This document shows positions 31,492 to 39,471 of a stretch of DNA of 54,722 nucleotides, in pieces; position 1 is the first letter of the stretch; every line of letters begins with the position of its first letter. Made by a program: the position numbers and the translations under genes. Under the pieces are notes generated by a model. That model worked only from the letters and a program-made list of their open reading frames with translations. It did no database searches and had not been told where the DNA came from. Location: positions 1 to 54,722 of the forward strand of contig CABUCM010000016.1 of NCBI GenBank assembly GCA_902490005.1, in the 5' to 3' direction. This DNA is from an uncultured Ruminiclostridium sp. (GTDB taxonomy: Bacteria > Bacillota > Clostridia > Oscillospirales > Acutalibacteraceae).

Positions 31492-32274
31492 GTGAATTAC
31501 AACAAGGTGGAAATCTGCGGAGTGAACACATCCAAGCTGAAGGTTTTGACGGAAAAAGAAAAGCGCACCCTATTGAATCTAATGAAAGATGGCACGCCCC
31601 AGGAGCGGAAAAAGGCCAGAGAAGAGATGATAAACGGCAACCTGCGCCTGGTTTTAAGCGTGATTCAGCGTTTTACCAACCGGGGAGAAAACCTGGATGA
31701 CCTTTTTCAGGTAGGGTGCATCGGTTTGATTAAGGCCATCGACAATTTCGACATTAACCAGGACGTCCGCTTTTCCACCTACGGCGTCCCCATGATTATC
31801 GGAGAAATCCGCCGCTTCCTCCGGGATAATAATTCTGTCAGGGTCAGCCGCTCCCTGCGGGATACCGCCTATAAGGCCATGCAGGTGAAGGACCAATTGA
31901 CCAACCGGAACAACAAAGAACCCTCCATAGAAGAAATCGCCAAAGAGCTAGAGCTTCCCAAAGAGGATGTGGTCCTTGCCCTGGAGGCCATTGTGGAGCC
32001 AGTGTCTCTTTATGAGCCGGTATTCTCCGACGGCAACGATACCATTTTCGTTATGGACCAGGTGGGCGACAAAAACGACGACAACAACTGGTTGGATGAA
32101 ATCGCTTTAAAAGAGGCCATCCGCAATTTAGGGCCCCGTGAGAAAAAGATTTTAAACCTGCGCTTTTTCCAGGGAAAAACACAGATGGAGGTTGCCAAGG
32201 AAATCGGCATCTCCCAGGCCCAGGTCAGCCGTTTGGAAAAGGGAAGCCTGGAGCGGATCAAAAACCACATTTAA
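31492..32274 (+). CDS. sigG: RNA polymerase sporulation sigma factor SigG
   Basis: Sigma-G is the late forespore sigma factor. The 260-residue protein begins with the diagnostic NKVEICGVNTSKLKVL. Region 2 (NLRLVLSVIQRF, DLFQVGCIGLIKAIDNFD, RFSTYGVPMIIGEIRRFLRDN), region 3 and the region 4 helix-turn-helix (TQMEVAKEIGISQAQVSRLEKG) follow. The start is GTG at 31492 with GAGGCGG 7 nt upstream. It is divergent from ylmC. In Bacillus and most Clostridia sigG directly follows spoIIGA-sigE; here they are separated by 5 kb of unrelated genes and lie on opposite strands. Confidence 0.96.
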   Translation: MNYNKVEICGVNTSKLKVLTEKEKRTLLNLMKDGTPQERKKAREEMINGNLRLVLSVIQRFTNRGENLDDLFQVGCIGLIKAIDNFDINQDVRFSTYGVPMIIGEIRRFLRDNNSVRVSRSLRDTAYKAMQVKDQLTNRNNKEPSIEEIAKELELPKEDVVLALEAIVEPVSLYEPVFSDGNDTIFVMDQVGDKNDDNNWLDEIALKEAIRNLGPREKKILNLRFFQGKTQMEVAKEIGISQAQVSRLEKGSLERIKNHI

Positions 32275-32358
32275 GGATTTTATGGGATTATCCCATTCAA
32301 TACTGGTTCATGGACTCCGAAAACATGATCTGGATTATTTGAAAAGCAATCTTTGCTT

Positions 32359-32397
32359 AAAAAAGCCGCGGGCAGGAAAAATGCCCGCGGCTTTTTT
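32359..32397 (+). terminator. Terminator of sigG
   Basis: AAAAAAGCCGCGGGCA (32359-32374) and TGCCCGCGGCTTTTTT (32382-32397), 16-bp perfect stem, 7-nt loop. Strong intrinsic terminator, 85 bp after sigG. Confidence 0.9.
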
Positions 32398-32466
32398 CTG
32401 ATGCCAGCTTTTCCAAACACTTTTCATCCCCGCTGGCTTTGGAAAGGCTTCCCGCTTCTCTTTCCG

Positions 32467-32495
32467 TTGACAATTATGTTTCAGGAGGGTACAAT
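32467..32495 (+). promoter_or_regulatory. Promoter of iorA-iorB-paaK
   Basis: TTGACA (32467-32472), a 17-bp spacer and TACAAT (32490-32495), with the ATG of iorA 28 bp downstream. Near consensus. Confidence 0.8.
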
Positions 32496-32523
32496 ATTTT
32501 AGTAGAAAAAGGAGGCATACTGT

Positions 32524-34335
32524 ATGGCCAAAGAACTGTTAATGGGGAACGCCGCCATCGGCCTTGGCGCGATCAAGGCGGGCGTGAACCTGGTATCCGG
32601 TTATCCCGGAACCCCATCCACTGAAATTTTAGAAACCATCGCGAAGGAAAACCCCGGCGATATTTATCTAGAATGGTCCGTCAACGAGAAAACCGCCCTG
32701 GAAGTGGCTGCTGGCGCGTCCTATACTGGCGCCCGTTCCATGGTCACCATGAAGCAGGTGGGGCTGAATGTGGCCTCGGACCCGCTGATGAGCCTGAATT
32801 ACCTGTCCGTTAAGGGCGGTATGGTAGTGGTGGTCGCCGATGACCCCGGCCCCATCTCCTCTCAAACGGAACAGGATACCCGGCATTTCGGCGAATATGC
32901 GAAAATCCCGGTGTTCGACCCCTCCTCCCCTGAGGAAGCCTATGAAATGATCCAGGATGCCTTCTCCTGGTCGGAGCGGTTCCACCGGCCTGTAATCTTC
33001 CGGCCCACCACCAGGATCTGCCACGCCTGCGCCGCCATTGATACCTCCGGCGAGCGCCGCCGCAACGACCCCGAGGGTTTTGTCAAGGATGCAAGCAAGT
33101 GGGTGATCTTTCCCCGCACCGCTTATCAGAACCATATAAAATTAGAGGAACAAAAGGAAATTCTGTCCGCTGAGTTTTCAAGCTGCCGTTTCAACAGCCT
33201 GACCGGCAAAGGCAAGCTTGGTATCGCCGCGGGCGGGGTTTCTTATCAATATGCCCAGGAGGTTCTTTCCTCCCTGCCGGCAGGCGTTTCTTATTCCCTG
33301 TTAAAAATCGGTACTCCAACCCCCTTTCCGGAAAAATTGGGGCTGGATTTCCTAAACGGCGTCACCGACGTACTGTGCCTGGAGGAGCTGGACCCGGTGA
33401 TCGAAACCAGCCTTCTGCTTTTGTGCGGCAAGCACCATCTCCCGGCCAATATCCACGGCAAGCTGGATGGCGTTACCCAAAAGGCGGGAGAAAACACGGT
33501 GGAATCGGCGGCCCAGGCGATCTCTCAATTTCTACATATAGATCAAGCCGTGCCAAACGCTTCCAAGGAAGCCCCGCCCGCGCTGCCAATCCGGCCGCCG
33601 GTATTGTGCGCCGGCTGCCCCCACCGGGCCTCCTTCTACGCGGTAAAACAGGCCATGAAGGGCAAAAAAGCCGTATTTTCCGGGGATATCGGCTGCTATA
33701 CCCTGGGCAACGCCCAGCCGCTGGATATGGTGGACACCTGCCTTTGTATGGGCGCCGACGTGACGGTAGCCCAGGGCATTCACCGAATGGAACCGGATAC
33801 CGTCAATTTTTCCTTTATCGGCGACTCCACCTTCTTCCACACTGGAATCCCCGGGGTAATCAACGCGGTCTATAACCAAACGGATATCAACCTGATGGTT
33901 TTGGATAACTCCACCACCGCCATGACGGGCTCTCAGCCTCACCCGGGCACCGGCCAGACCATGATGGGTGAAATCAGCCAAAAGGTGTCCATTGAGGCCA
34001 TTTTAAAAGCCGTCGGCGTCCAGTTTGTAGAAACCTGTTCCCCCCTTGATTTGAAAAAAGCCGAGGAAACCGTCAAACAGGCCGCGGCCCATAAAGGCGT
34101 TTCCGCTGTTATTTTCCGGGCGCCCTGCATTACCGTCTCCAAGCCTCTTCCCCTTTTGTCGGTAAACCAGGAAAAGTGCACTGGCTGCAAGCGGTGTATC
34201 AAAGAGCTGGGCTGTCCCGCCATTTCTTATGAAGGCCGCAAAGCGGTGATCGAGCCCTCTATGTGCTACGGCTGTACTATCTGCGCCCAGGTTTGCCCCT
34301 TCGGCGCCATCGAAGGAGGAAACTGCCATGAATAA
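32524..34335 (+). CDS. iorA: Indolepyruvate:ferredoxin oxidoreductase, alpha subunit
   Basis: IorA is the TPP-containing subunit of the 2-oxoacid:ferredoxin oxidoreductase acting on arylpyruvates (from Phe, Tyr, Trp), giving aryl-acetyl-CoA, CO2 and reduced ferredoxin. The 603-residue protein has an N-terminal pyrimidine-binding domain (GAIKAGVNLVSGYPGTPSTEIL, then EWSVNEKTALEVAAGASYTG), a TPP domain with CAGCPHRASFY and GDIGCYTLG, and a C-terminal ferredoxin domain. That domain has two cluster motifs, CTGCKRCIKELGCP and CYGCTICAQVCP. The ATG has AAAGGAGG upstream. iorB overlaps by 8 bp. Confidence 0.95.
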   Translation: MAKELLMGNAAIGLGAIKAGVNLVSGYPGTPSTEILETIAKENPGDIYLEWSVNEKTALEVAAGASYTGARSMVTMKQVGLNVASDPLMSLNYLSVKGGMVVVVADDPGPISSQTEQDTRHFGEYAKIPVFDPSSPEEAYEMIQDAFSWSERFHRPVIFRPTTRICHACAAIDTSGERRRNDPEGFVKDASKWVIFPRTAYQNHIKLEEQKEILSAEFSSCRFNSLTGKGKLGIAAGGVSYQYAQEVLSSLPAGVSYSLLKIGTPTPFPEKLGLDFLNGVTDVLCLEELDPVIETSLLLLCGKHHLPANIHGKLDGVTQKAGENTVESAAQAISQFLHIDQAVPNASKEAPPALPIRPPVLCAGCPHRASFYAVKQAMKGKKAVFSGDIGCYTLGNAQPLDMVDTCLCMGADVTVAQGIHRMEPDTVNFSFIGDSTFFHTGIPGVINAVYNQTDINLMVLDNSTTAMTGSQPHPGTGQTMMGEISQKVSIEAILKAVGVQFVETCSPLDLKKAEETVKQAAAHKGVSAVIFRAPCITVSKPLPLLSVNQEKCTGCKRCIKELGCPAISYEGRKAVIEPSMCYGCTICAQVCPFGAIEGGNCHE

Positions 34336-34909
34336 ATCCATCTTACTGGCAGGCGTGGGCGGACAGGGCACAGTGCTGGCCTCCAAGCTCATCGCCCAGG
34401 CCGCCATCGATTTGGGATTTCCTGCCCGGACGGCGGAAACCATCGGCATGGCCCAGCGGGGCGGCTGTGTGGTGAGCCACGTCCGCATCGGGGATTCCCA
34501 CTCTCCTCTGATCCCCAAAGGCAAAGCCGACATGATTATTGGCTTTGAGCCCGCGGAGGCGGTAAGATGCCTGCCCTATTTAAAGGAGGATAGCGTGGTA
34601 ATCACCACCAAAAAGGCCATTAAGCCGGTGACCGCTTCTCTTGCCGGTTCCTCCTATAACGGCACGGAAATGATCGATTATCTGATCCGGAACCAAAAAA
34701 GCCTGGTGGTCGTGGACGGGGATAACATCTGCCAGGCGTGCGGTTCCGCCAAGGTGCTGAACATCGCCCTGTTGGGGGCGGCATGCGCCACCGGAAAGCT
34801 GGGGATTTCCGCGGAAAGCTTTGTCAGCGCCATTGAACAGCGGCTGCCCCAAAAATTTGTGGCGATGAATCTAAAGGCGCTGAAGCTTGGCGCTGGGGAG
34901 GTAAAATAA
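34328..34909 (+). CDS. iorB: Indolepyruvate:ferredoxin oxidoreductase, beta subunit
   Basis: IorB is the smaller subunit of the enzyme, 193 residues, of the pyruvate-ferredoxin oxidoreductase gamma-domain type. The N-terminal ILLAGVGGQGTVLASKLIAQAA and ETIGMAQRGGCVVSHVRIG are characteristic. It overlaps iorA by 8 bp and lies 2 nt ahead of paaK, so the three genes form one operon. The length is usual. Confidence 0.94.
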   Translation: MNKSILLAGVGGQGTVLASKLIAQAAIDLGFPARTAETIGMAQRGGCVVSHVRIGDSHSPLIPKGKADMIIGFEPAEAVRCLPYLKEDSVVITTKKAIKPVTASLAGSSYNGTEMIDYLIRNQKSLVVVDGDNICQACGSAKVLNIALLGAACATGKLGISAESFVSAIEQRLPQKFVAMNLKALKLGAGEVK

Positions 34910-34911
34910 CA

Positions 34912-36141
34912 ATGATGAAAGAAAGCCAGTTCCAGGGTATTTTACAGGTTCTTTCCAATATTAAGGAGCGGAGCCCATTTTACGCTAAAAAGTTCGAAGG
35001 GATCGACCTGAGCCAGGTGAAAAGCCAGGAGGATTTTGAAAAGCTGCCGTTTTCCAATAAAAGTGATTTGAGAGAAGCCTACCCACTGGGCTTGCAGGCG
35101 GTTCCCGAAGAGGAAATCGTCAGAATCCACTCCTCCTCCGGCACCACCGGCACGCCGGTGATCATCCCTTATACCCGCCAGGATGTGGCAGACTGGGCGG
35201 AAATGTTCAAACGGTGCTATGAAACCGCCGGCATCACCAATTTGGACCGGATTCACATCACCCCGGGCTACGGCCTGTGGACCGCCGGAATCGGCTTTCA
35301 GGCCGGTGCGGAGCTGCTGGGCTCCATGGTGGTTCCCATGGGTCCTGGCAACACGGATAAGCAGATCCGCATGCTCATCGATATGAAGAGCACCGTTTTG
35401 TGCGCTACCTCCAGCTATGCCCTATTGTTGGCGGAGGAAATCACCAAACGGGGCGTCAAGGATCAAATTCATTTGAAAAAAGGCGTCATCGGTTCGGAAC
35501 GCTGGGGCGAGAAAATGCGCCGCCGCATCGCCAATGAATTAGGCGTCCAGCTTTATGATATCTACGGTCTGACGGAAATTTACGGCCCCGGCATTGCCAT
35601 GAGCTGCGACCACGAATGTGGTATGCACTACTGGGACGACTTCCTTTATTTTGAGGTCATCGACCCACACACCGGCAAAAACGTGCCGGACGGCGAAAGC
35701 GGCGAGCTGGTAATCACCACCCTGAGAAAGCAGGGAGCTCCTTTGATCCGGTACCGCACCCACGACCTGACCCGCCTGCTGAAGGGCGACTGCCCCTGCG
35801 GCCTCGCCTACCCCAGAATTGACACCCTTATCGGCCGTACCGACGACATGATTAAGGTCAAGGGCGTCAACATTTTCCCGGGCCAGATCGATGAGGTATT
35901 GAGAGATATCGACGGCGCCAGCAGTGAATACCAGGTGATGATCGACCATCTGAACGGCAGGGATATCATGACCTTATTCTTTGAAACAGACAGTATCCCC
36001 GACGCAAAAACCATCGAATTGAACCTGCAAAACCACTTTAAGGCCAAGGTGGGCATTACCATCGTTCCCCACGCGGTGGCTCTGGGCGAGCTGCCCCGCA
36101 GCGAAAAGAAATCCACCAGAATCTTTGATAACCGGTATTAA
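34912..36141 (+). CDS. paaK: Phenylacetate-CoA ligase (PaaK type)
   Basis: This is an AMP-forming aryl-CoA ligase, 409 residues. The P-loop-like HSSSGTTGTPVIIPY, the YGLTEIYGPG adenylation motif, and TDDMIKVKGVNIFPGQID are the conserved PaaK regions. It carries a predicted metal/CDC-type SCDHECGMHYWDDF stretch. Next to iorAB the enzyme probably works in the reverse sense or activates arylacetates: IorAB gives arylacetyl-CoA, which the ligase can convert to arylacetate while recovering ATP, as described for amino-acid-fermenting anaerobes. The direction is inferred. Two ATGs in tandem (34912, 34915) are equally possible starts. Confidence 0.93.
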   Translation: MMKESQFQGILQVLSNIKERSPFYAKKFEGIDLSQVKSQEDFEKLPFSNKSDLREAYPLGLQAVPEEEIVRIHSSSGTTGTPVIIPYTRQDVADWAEMFKRCYETAGITNLDRIHITPGYGLWTAGIGFQAGAELLGSMVVPMGPGNTDKQIRMLIDMKSTVLCATSSYALLLAEEITKRGVKDQIHLKKGVIGSERWGEKMRRRIANELGVQLYDIYGLTEIYGPGIAMSCDHECGMHYWDDFLYFEVIDPHTGKNVPDGESGELVITTLRKQGAPLIRYRTHDLTRLLKGDCPCGLAYPRIDTLIGRTDDMIKVKGVNIFPGQIDEVLRDIDGASSEYQVMIDHLNGRDIMTLFFETDSIPDAKTIELNLQNHFKAKVGITIVPHAVALGELPRSEKKSTRIFDNRY

Positions 36142-36145
36142 ATTT

Positions 36146-36171
36146 CGGGAGGCTGTATTTTCAGCCTCCCG
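36146..36171 (+). terminator. Terminator-like hairpin after paaK
   Basis: CGGGAGGCTG (36146-36155) and CAGCCTCCCG (36162-36171), 10-bp perfect stem, 6-nt loop, followed by a short T-run (TTTGCC). It may let part of the transcript continue into the phosphoesterase gene. Confidence 0.65.
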
Positions 36172-36204
36172 TTTGCCTATTATTTCAAAGCGAGGATATT
36201 TTTT

Positions 36205-37107
36205 ATGAACCACCAAGGAAAAAAGCGCAGGCAAATCCTGTTGGCCACGGGCTCGGCTGTTTTTTTAGCTGTCGTTGGCGCCTGGGTTCGCCACGGGAAT
36301 ACCGCCGTGGGCACGTCAAGCTTTGTACTTTCAGACCGCGCCATCCCCAAAGCCTTCGACGGGTTTACCATCGTCCAAATTTCCGATTTGCACAGCGCCC
36401 GATTCGGAAAAGGACAGAAAAAATTAATCAAAAGGCTGGCGGGCGCAAAACCCGATATGATTACGGTAACCGGGGATTTACTGGATTCCCGCCGCAGCCG
36501 TGATATCAAAATTGCGGTAGACACACTGGAACAGGCGATGAAAATCGCCCCGGTGTACTATGTGACCGGCAACCATGAGGCCCGGATTCCCATCCCGTAT
36601 CAAAAACTAGAACGCCAAATGAAGGCAATGGGGGTTCGCGTGCTTCGCAGCGAATCGGCTTTTTTAGAGCGAAAGAATCAAAAAATGCAGGTCATCGGTA
36701 TGGACGACCCGGCTTTTTACGCCAAAAAGAACGATCGGGATAAGGGCGGCCCGGCAATGCTCCGGGAACTGAAAAGCCTGGTCAACAAAGACGCCTATAC
36801 GGTTCTGCTCTCCCATCGTCCTGATTTATTTAACGGATACTGCCAAGCGGGCGCCAACCTGATATTCTGCGGCCATGCCCACGGCGGACAATTCCGGGTT
36901 CCCGGGATCGGCGGCTTGTACGCTCCCAACCAGGGGATTCTTCCAAAGTACACGGAAGGCCGCTTTGTACGAAACGGCTCTGTGATGTTCGTCAGCCGCG
37001 GCCCGGGAAACAGCCTGTTCCCCTTTCGGCTCAACAATCCTCCCGAATTGGTAACCGTCACCCTGAAACACTCCTCAAAAATTACGCCGCGCAAAGAAAA
37101 TAAATAA
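36205..37107 (+). CDS. Membrane-anchored metallophosphoesterase (YkuE/YaeI type)
   Basis: The 300-residue calcineurin-like phosphoesterase has an N-terminal signal or membrane segment (ILLATGSAVFLAVVGAW). All metal-ligand motifs follow in order: SDLH near 62, GDLLD near 92, GNHEAR near 119, SHRPD near 201 and GHAHGGQ near 221. Relatives include UDP-2,3-diacylglucosamine-type and lipid phosphoesterases in the membrane; the substrate here is unknown. GAGG precedes the ATG with a weak ribosome-binding site. It follows the iorAB-paaK operon after a weak terminator. Confidence 0.88.
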   Translation: MNHQGKKRRQILLATGSAVFLAVVGAWVRHGNTAVGTSSFVLSDRAIPKAFDGFTIVQISDLHSARFGKGQKKLIKRLAGAKPDMITVTGDLLDSRRSRDIKIAVDTLEQAMKIAPVYYVTGNHEARIPIPYQKLERQMKAMGVRVLRSESAFLERKNQKMQVIGMDDPAFYAKKNDRDKGGPAMLRELKSLVNKDAYTVLLSHRPDLFNGYCQAGANLIFCGHAHGGQFRVPGIGGLYAPNQGILPKYTEGRFVRNGSVMFVSRGPGNSLFPFRLNNPPELVTVTLKHSSKITPRKENK

Positions 37108-37135
37108 TAGGAAAGAAACCATTGCCCGCTCCCAA

Positions 37136-37170
37136 AAGCAAGGCCGCCGGAAATTCCGGCGGCCTTGCTT
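37136..37170. terminator. Shared terminator between phosphoesterase and sigE
   Basis: AAGCAAGGCCGCCGG (37136-37150) and CCGGCGGCCTTGCTT (37156-37170), 15-bp perfect stem, AAATT loop. T-runs are short on both sides; it lies between converging genes. Confidence 0.7.
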
Positions 37171-37201
37171 GGTAAGATCATATAATAAGTATTTTCATAC
37201 G

Positions 37202-37924
37202 CTATCCCACCCGCTCCAAATCCTTTTTCAGCCGCTCGATAATGCGCTTTTCCAGGCGGGAGATATAAGATTGGGAAATTCCCAACACGTCGGCTACCTG
37301 CTTCTGGGTGTGCTCCTCCTGGCCGCATAAGCCAAACCGCAGTTCCATAATCTGCCTTTCCCGAGGAGCCAGCTTAGAAACCGCCTGAAGCACTAAATTG
37401 CATTCCACCTCCTGTTCAATGCCACGGTTGACAATGTCGTTGTCGCTGCCCAGAATATCGGAAAGCAGCAGTTCATTGCCATCCCAATCCACGTTCAACG
37501 GCTCGTCGATGGAAATCTCATTTTTTAGCTGGCTGCTTTTCCGCAAAAACATGAGGATTTCGTTTTCAATGCACCGGCTGGCGTAGGTGGCCAGCTTAAT
37601 ATTCCGCTCCGGGCAAAAGGTGTTTACCGCCTTAATGAGGCCGATGGTGCCAATGGAAATTAAATCCTCCACACTTGCGCCGTTGCTGTCAAACTTTTTC
37701 GCGATATAGACCACTAAGCGCAGATTGTGGGTAATCAAAGGCTCCCTGGCGTTTTTCTCTCCTCTGCGCACCCGTTCCATCACCACGGCTTCTTCCTCCT
37801 TGGTCAGGGGCGGCGGCAAGGTTTCCGGCCCGTTGATATAATAAAGCTCGGGCCATTCCAGCTTTAGGAGCCTAGTGAAAAGAATCTGCTTTATCTTTTG
37901 ATACGCGGTTTTTAACTTTTTCAT
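37202..37924 (-). CDS. sigE: Sporulation sigma factor SigE (pro-sigma-E)
   Basis: This is the early mother-cell sigma factor, made as an inactive precursor. It has 240 residues. Regions 2 and 4 are fully conserved (NLRLVVYIAKKF, DLISIGTIGLIKAVNTF, LATYASRCIENEILMFLR, GISQSYISRLEKR). The amphipathic pro-sequence MKKLKTAYQKIKQILF leads to ELYYINGPE; by comparison with Bacillus, cleavage would fall between Tyr28 and Tyr29. The ATG at 37924 (AAGGGG upstream) lies 53 bp inside spoIIGA, so the two are strongly overlapped. It is the target of SpoIIGA, signalled by SpoIIR. Confidence 0.97.
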   Translation of the reverse strand: MKKLKTAYQKIKQILFTRLLKLEWPELYYINGPETLPPPLTKEEEAVVMERVRRGEKNAREPLITHNLRLVVYIAKKFDSNGASVEDLISIGTIGLIKAVNTFCPERNIKLATYASRCIENEILMFLRKSSQLKNEISIDEPLNVDWDGNELLLSDILGSDNDIVNRGIEQEVECNLVLQAVSKLAPRERQIMELRFGLCGQEEHTQKQVADVLGISQSYISRLEKRIIERLKKDLERVG

Positions 37925-38753
37925 GCTCTTTCCCCTTCATTCCCGTTGAGATTAGTAATTCTGCGTTCATTAGTCCGTCGAAATCGGGCGGAAGCTGCTC
38001 CGGCCTGCAAACGCCCAAATACCCCTGGCACTCAAACGTGTCTTTTCCATGCTCCACGATAATTCGATCCGGCAGAAAGCCTGGCAAAATTCCTTCCTGG
38101 TCCAAGCTGTGAAACGGGATCATCCTGAAATTCGATTCCTCCCCGGTCCCTTGCGCCAAACCCAAAACAGCCGTTTTCTTTACCACAATCACCGGCAGAT
38201 GGGAAAAAGGCTCCCGAAGCTGGTTCCCGGTATCCACCTTGGCGCGAAACACCGCCTTTTGCCCCCGGTAGAACACCTGCACTGTACAGAATAATTCCTG
38301 AGGAACCGGGCGGCCGGTAATCCGCTGGAAAAGCCTGACCAGCACATAGGAAAGCACCGTCGCGCCGATCAAAAACAGCGGAGAAATCTGAAAATACACC
38401 ACGCCGTTATTCAGGATTAAATTGCTAGGCGCTATAATTTTCCAAATCAGGAACATGGCCCCGGCGAACAAAAAACTCATGGCGAAAAAGCAGGAACAGG
38501 TTTTTAAAAGCCCCTTTCGCCCAAACGCCGTCAGGGCAATGACCACCGCCATGGCAAGCTCCGTCAGCACGGTGAACCACGCGGCTATCTCAGGCAAAAG
38601 AATATATAACGAATAAAGGCCGCCTAAAAAGGCGCCCAGCAGCATTCTCCACCGCTTACAGGAGCGGGACAGGAATTTTCCCGCGGCCAACAGCAAAAAA
38701 TAGTTCACGATGAAATTCAGACAGACCAAAACATCTATGTAAATCGTGGTCAT
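37872..38753 (-). CDS. spoIIGA: SpoIIGA, sigma-E processing peptidase
   Basis: SpoIIGA is a membrane-embedded aspartic protease that cleaves pro-sigma-E when signalled by SpoIIR. It has 293 residues. Five or so N-terminal hydrophobic spans (up to about residue 140) are followed by the protease half, with the catalytic Asp174 in AKVDTGNQL. The ATG at 38753 has AGGGGG 9 nt upstream. The C-terminal 17 codons overlap the start of sigE in another frame. No sporulation gene follows sigE here; sigG is 5 kb away. An inverted repeat covers the promoter and ribosome-binding region. Confidence 0.95.
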   Translation of the reverse strand: MTTIYIDVLVCLNFIVNYFLLLAAGKFLSRSCKRWRMLLGAFLGGLYSLYILLPEIAAWFTVLTELAMAVVIALTAFGRKGLLKTCSCFFAMSFLFAGAMFLIWKIIAPSNLILNNGVVYFQISPLFLIGATVLSYVLVRLFQRITGRPVPQELFCTVQVFYRGQKAVFRAKVDTGNQLREPFSHLPVIVVKKTAVLGLAQGTGEESNFRMIPFHSLDQEGILPGFLPDRIIVEHGKDTFECQGYLGVCRPEQLPPDFDGLMNAELLISTGMKGKEHEKVKNRVSKDKADSFH

Positions 38754-38759
38754 AAATAA

Positions 38760-38796
38760 TTTCCCCCTGTGCTATTTATAGTAGCATAGGGGGAAA
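38760..38796 (-). repeat. 15-bp near-perfect inverted repeat over the spoIIGA promoter and ribosome-binding site
   Basis: TTTCCCCCTGTGCTA (38760-38774) and TAGCATAGGGGGAAA (38782-38796), one mismatch, 7-bp loop. It includes both -10 options and the AGGGGG ribosome-binding sequence of spoIIGA. It could be an operator or an RNA structure on read-through transcripts. Confidence 0.55.
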
Positions 38797-38811
38797 AGAA
38801 TTTTCTGTCAA
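38778..38811 (-). promoter_or_regulatory. Promoter region of spoIIGA-sigE
   Basis: TTGACA at 38811-38806 on the minus strand. Two -10 options exist: TATGCT after a 17-bp spacer (38788-38783) and TACTAT after a 22-bp spacer (38783-38778). In Bacillus subtilis the spoIIG promoter has a 22-bp spacer and needs Spo0A~P. A weak 0A-box-like TTCTGTCAA lies over the -35. The spacing similarity is notable; the 17-bp alternative cannot be excluded. Confidence 0.5.
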
Positions 38812-38828
38812 TTCGTGTTGGGAGAGGC

Positions 38829-39197
38829 TTATGTAGCCTCTCGAATATTTTCATCATCCAGGCCGAAGCTGATGGAGATAGCCTCGTCCACTTGATGCAT
38901 GGAGTACGGGTTCAACGTCCCCATTTTTTCCTTCAGGCGGCGCTTATCCAAGGTACGGATTTGCTCCAGTAAAACCACCGAATCCCGGGAAAGCCCGCTG
39001 TCGTTGGCTCTAAGCTGGATATGGGTGGGCAGGTTCGCCTTGGATTTCTGGCTGGTAATCGCCGCCGCGATCACCGTAGGGCTGAACCGGTTTCCAACGT
39101 TATTCTGTACGATCAAAACAGGACGGATTCCCCCTTGTTCTGAACCGACTACAGGGCTCAAATCCGCGTAAAAAATATCTCCGCGTTTTATATTCAC
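38829..39197 (-). CDS. MazF/EndoA-type endoribonuclease toxin
   Basis: This is a 122-residue member of the MazF/PemK family, sequence-specific RNases that cut mRNA. It has the family start NIKRGDIFYADLSPVVGSEQGGIRP, VLIVQNNVGN and IAAAITSQ. I use GTG at 39197, which matches the family N-terminus and has GGAG 10 nt upstream; an earlier GTG (39206) is too close to that site. No antitoxin (mazE/ndoAI) frame is visible in the 280 bp upstream. In Bacillus ndoA lies near alr and acpS; here acpS and nnrD are about 1-3 kb upstream, on the same strand, which suggests the remains of that layout. Confidence 0.9.
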   Translation of the reverse strand: MNIKRGDIFYADLSPVVGSEQGGIRPVLIVQNNVGNRFSPTVIAAAITSQKSKANLPTHIQLRANDSGLSRDSVVLLEQIRTLDKRRLKEKMGTLNPYSMHQVDEAISISFGLDDENIREAT

Positions 39198-39439
39198 TTT
39201 TTTCACGCTCCGAATGATTTCTAAAATTAGGCTCGTTAACGAATCTGTTAGTATTTTTGCCTTTGAGCCTCCTGTTTAATCATGTTTAGAAAAAAAATTT
39301 CCTGTCTAATCCATAATATTAACCAAACCCTATTTTTGACCGTAAAATGAGACAAAATAAACCTGTCACAGCCATAACATCGGCTTGTACGCTTAACAAA
39401 CCGAAAATAAAAAATTTGGAAGGGCAGAAAAAGAGCGCG

Positions 39440-39471
39440 AAAAAGCCGGATGATAACGCATCCGGCTTTTT
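39440..39471 (-). terminator. Terminator of the MerR gene
   Basis: AAAAAGCCGGATG (39440-39452) and CATCCGGCTTTTT (39459-39471), 13-bp perfect stem, 6-nt loop. It follows the MerR gene and isolates mazF from it. The remaining gap to mazF has no clear gene; it holds AT-rich sequence with an unpaired AGGAGG (near 39270) not followed by a start codon. Confidence 0.8.
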
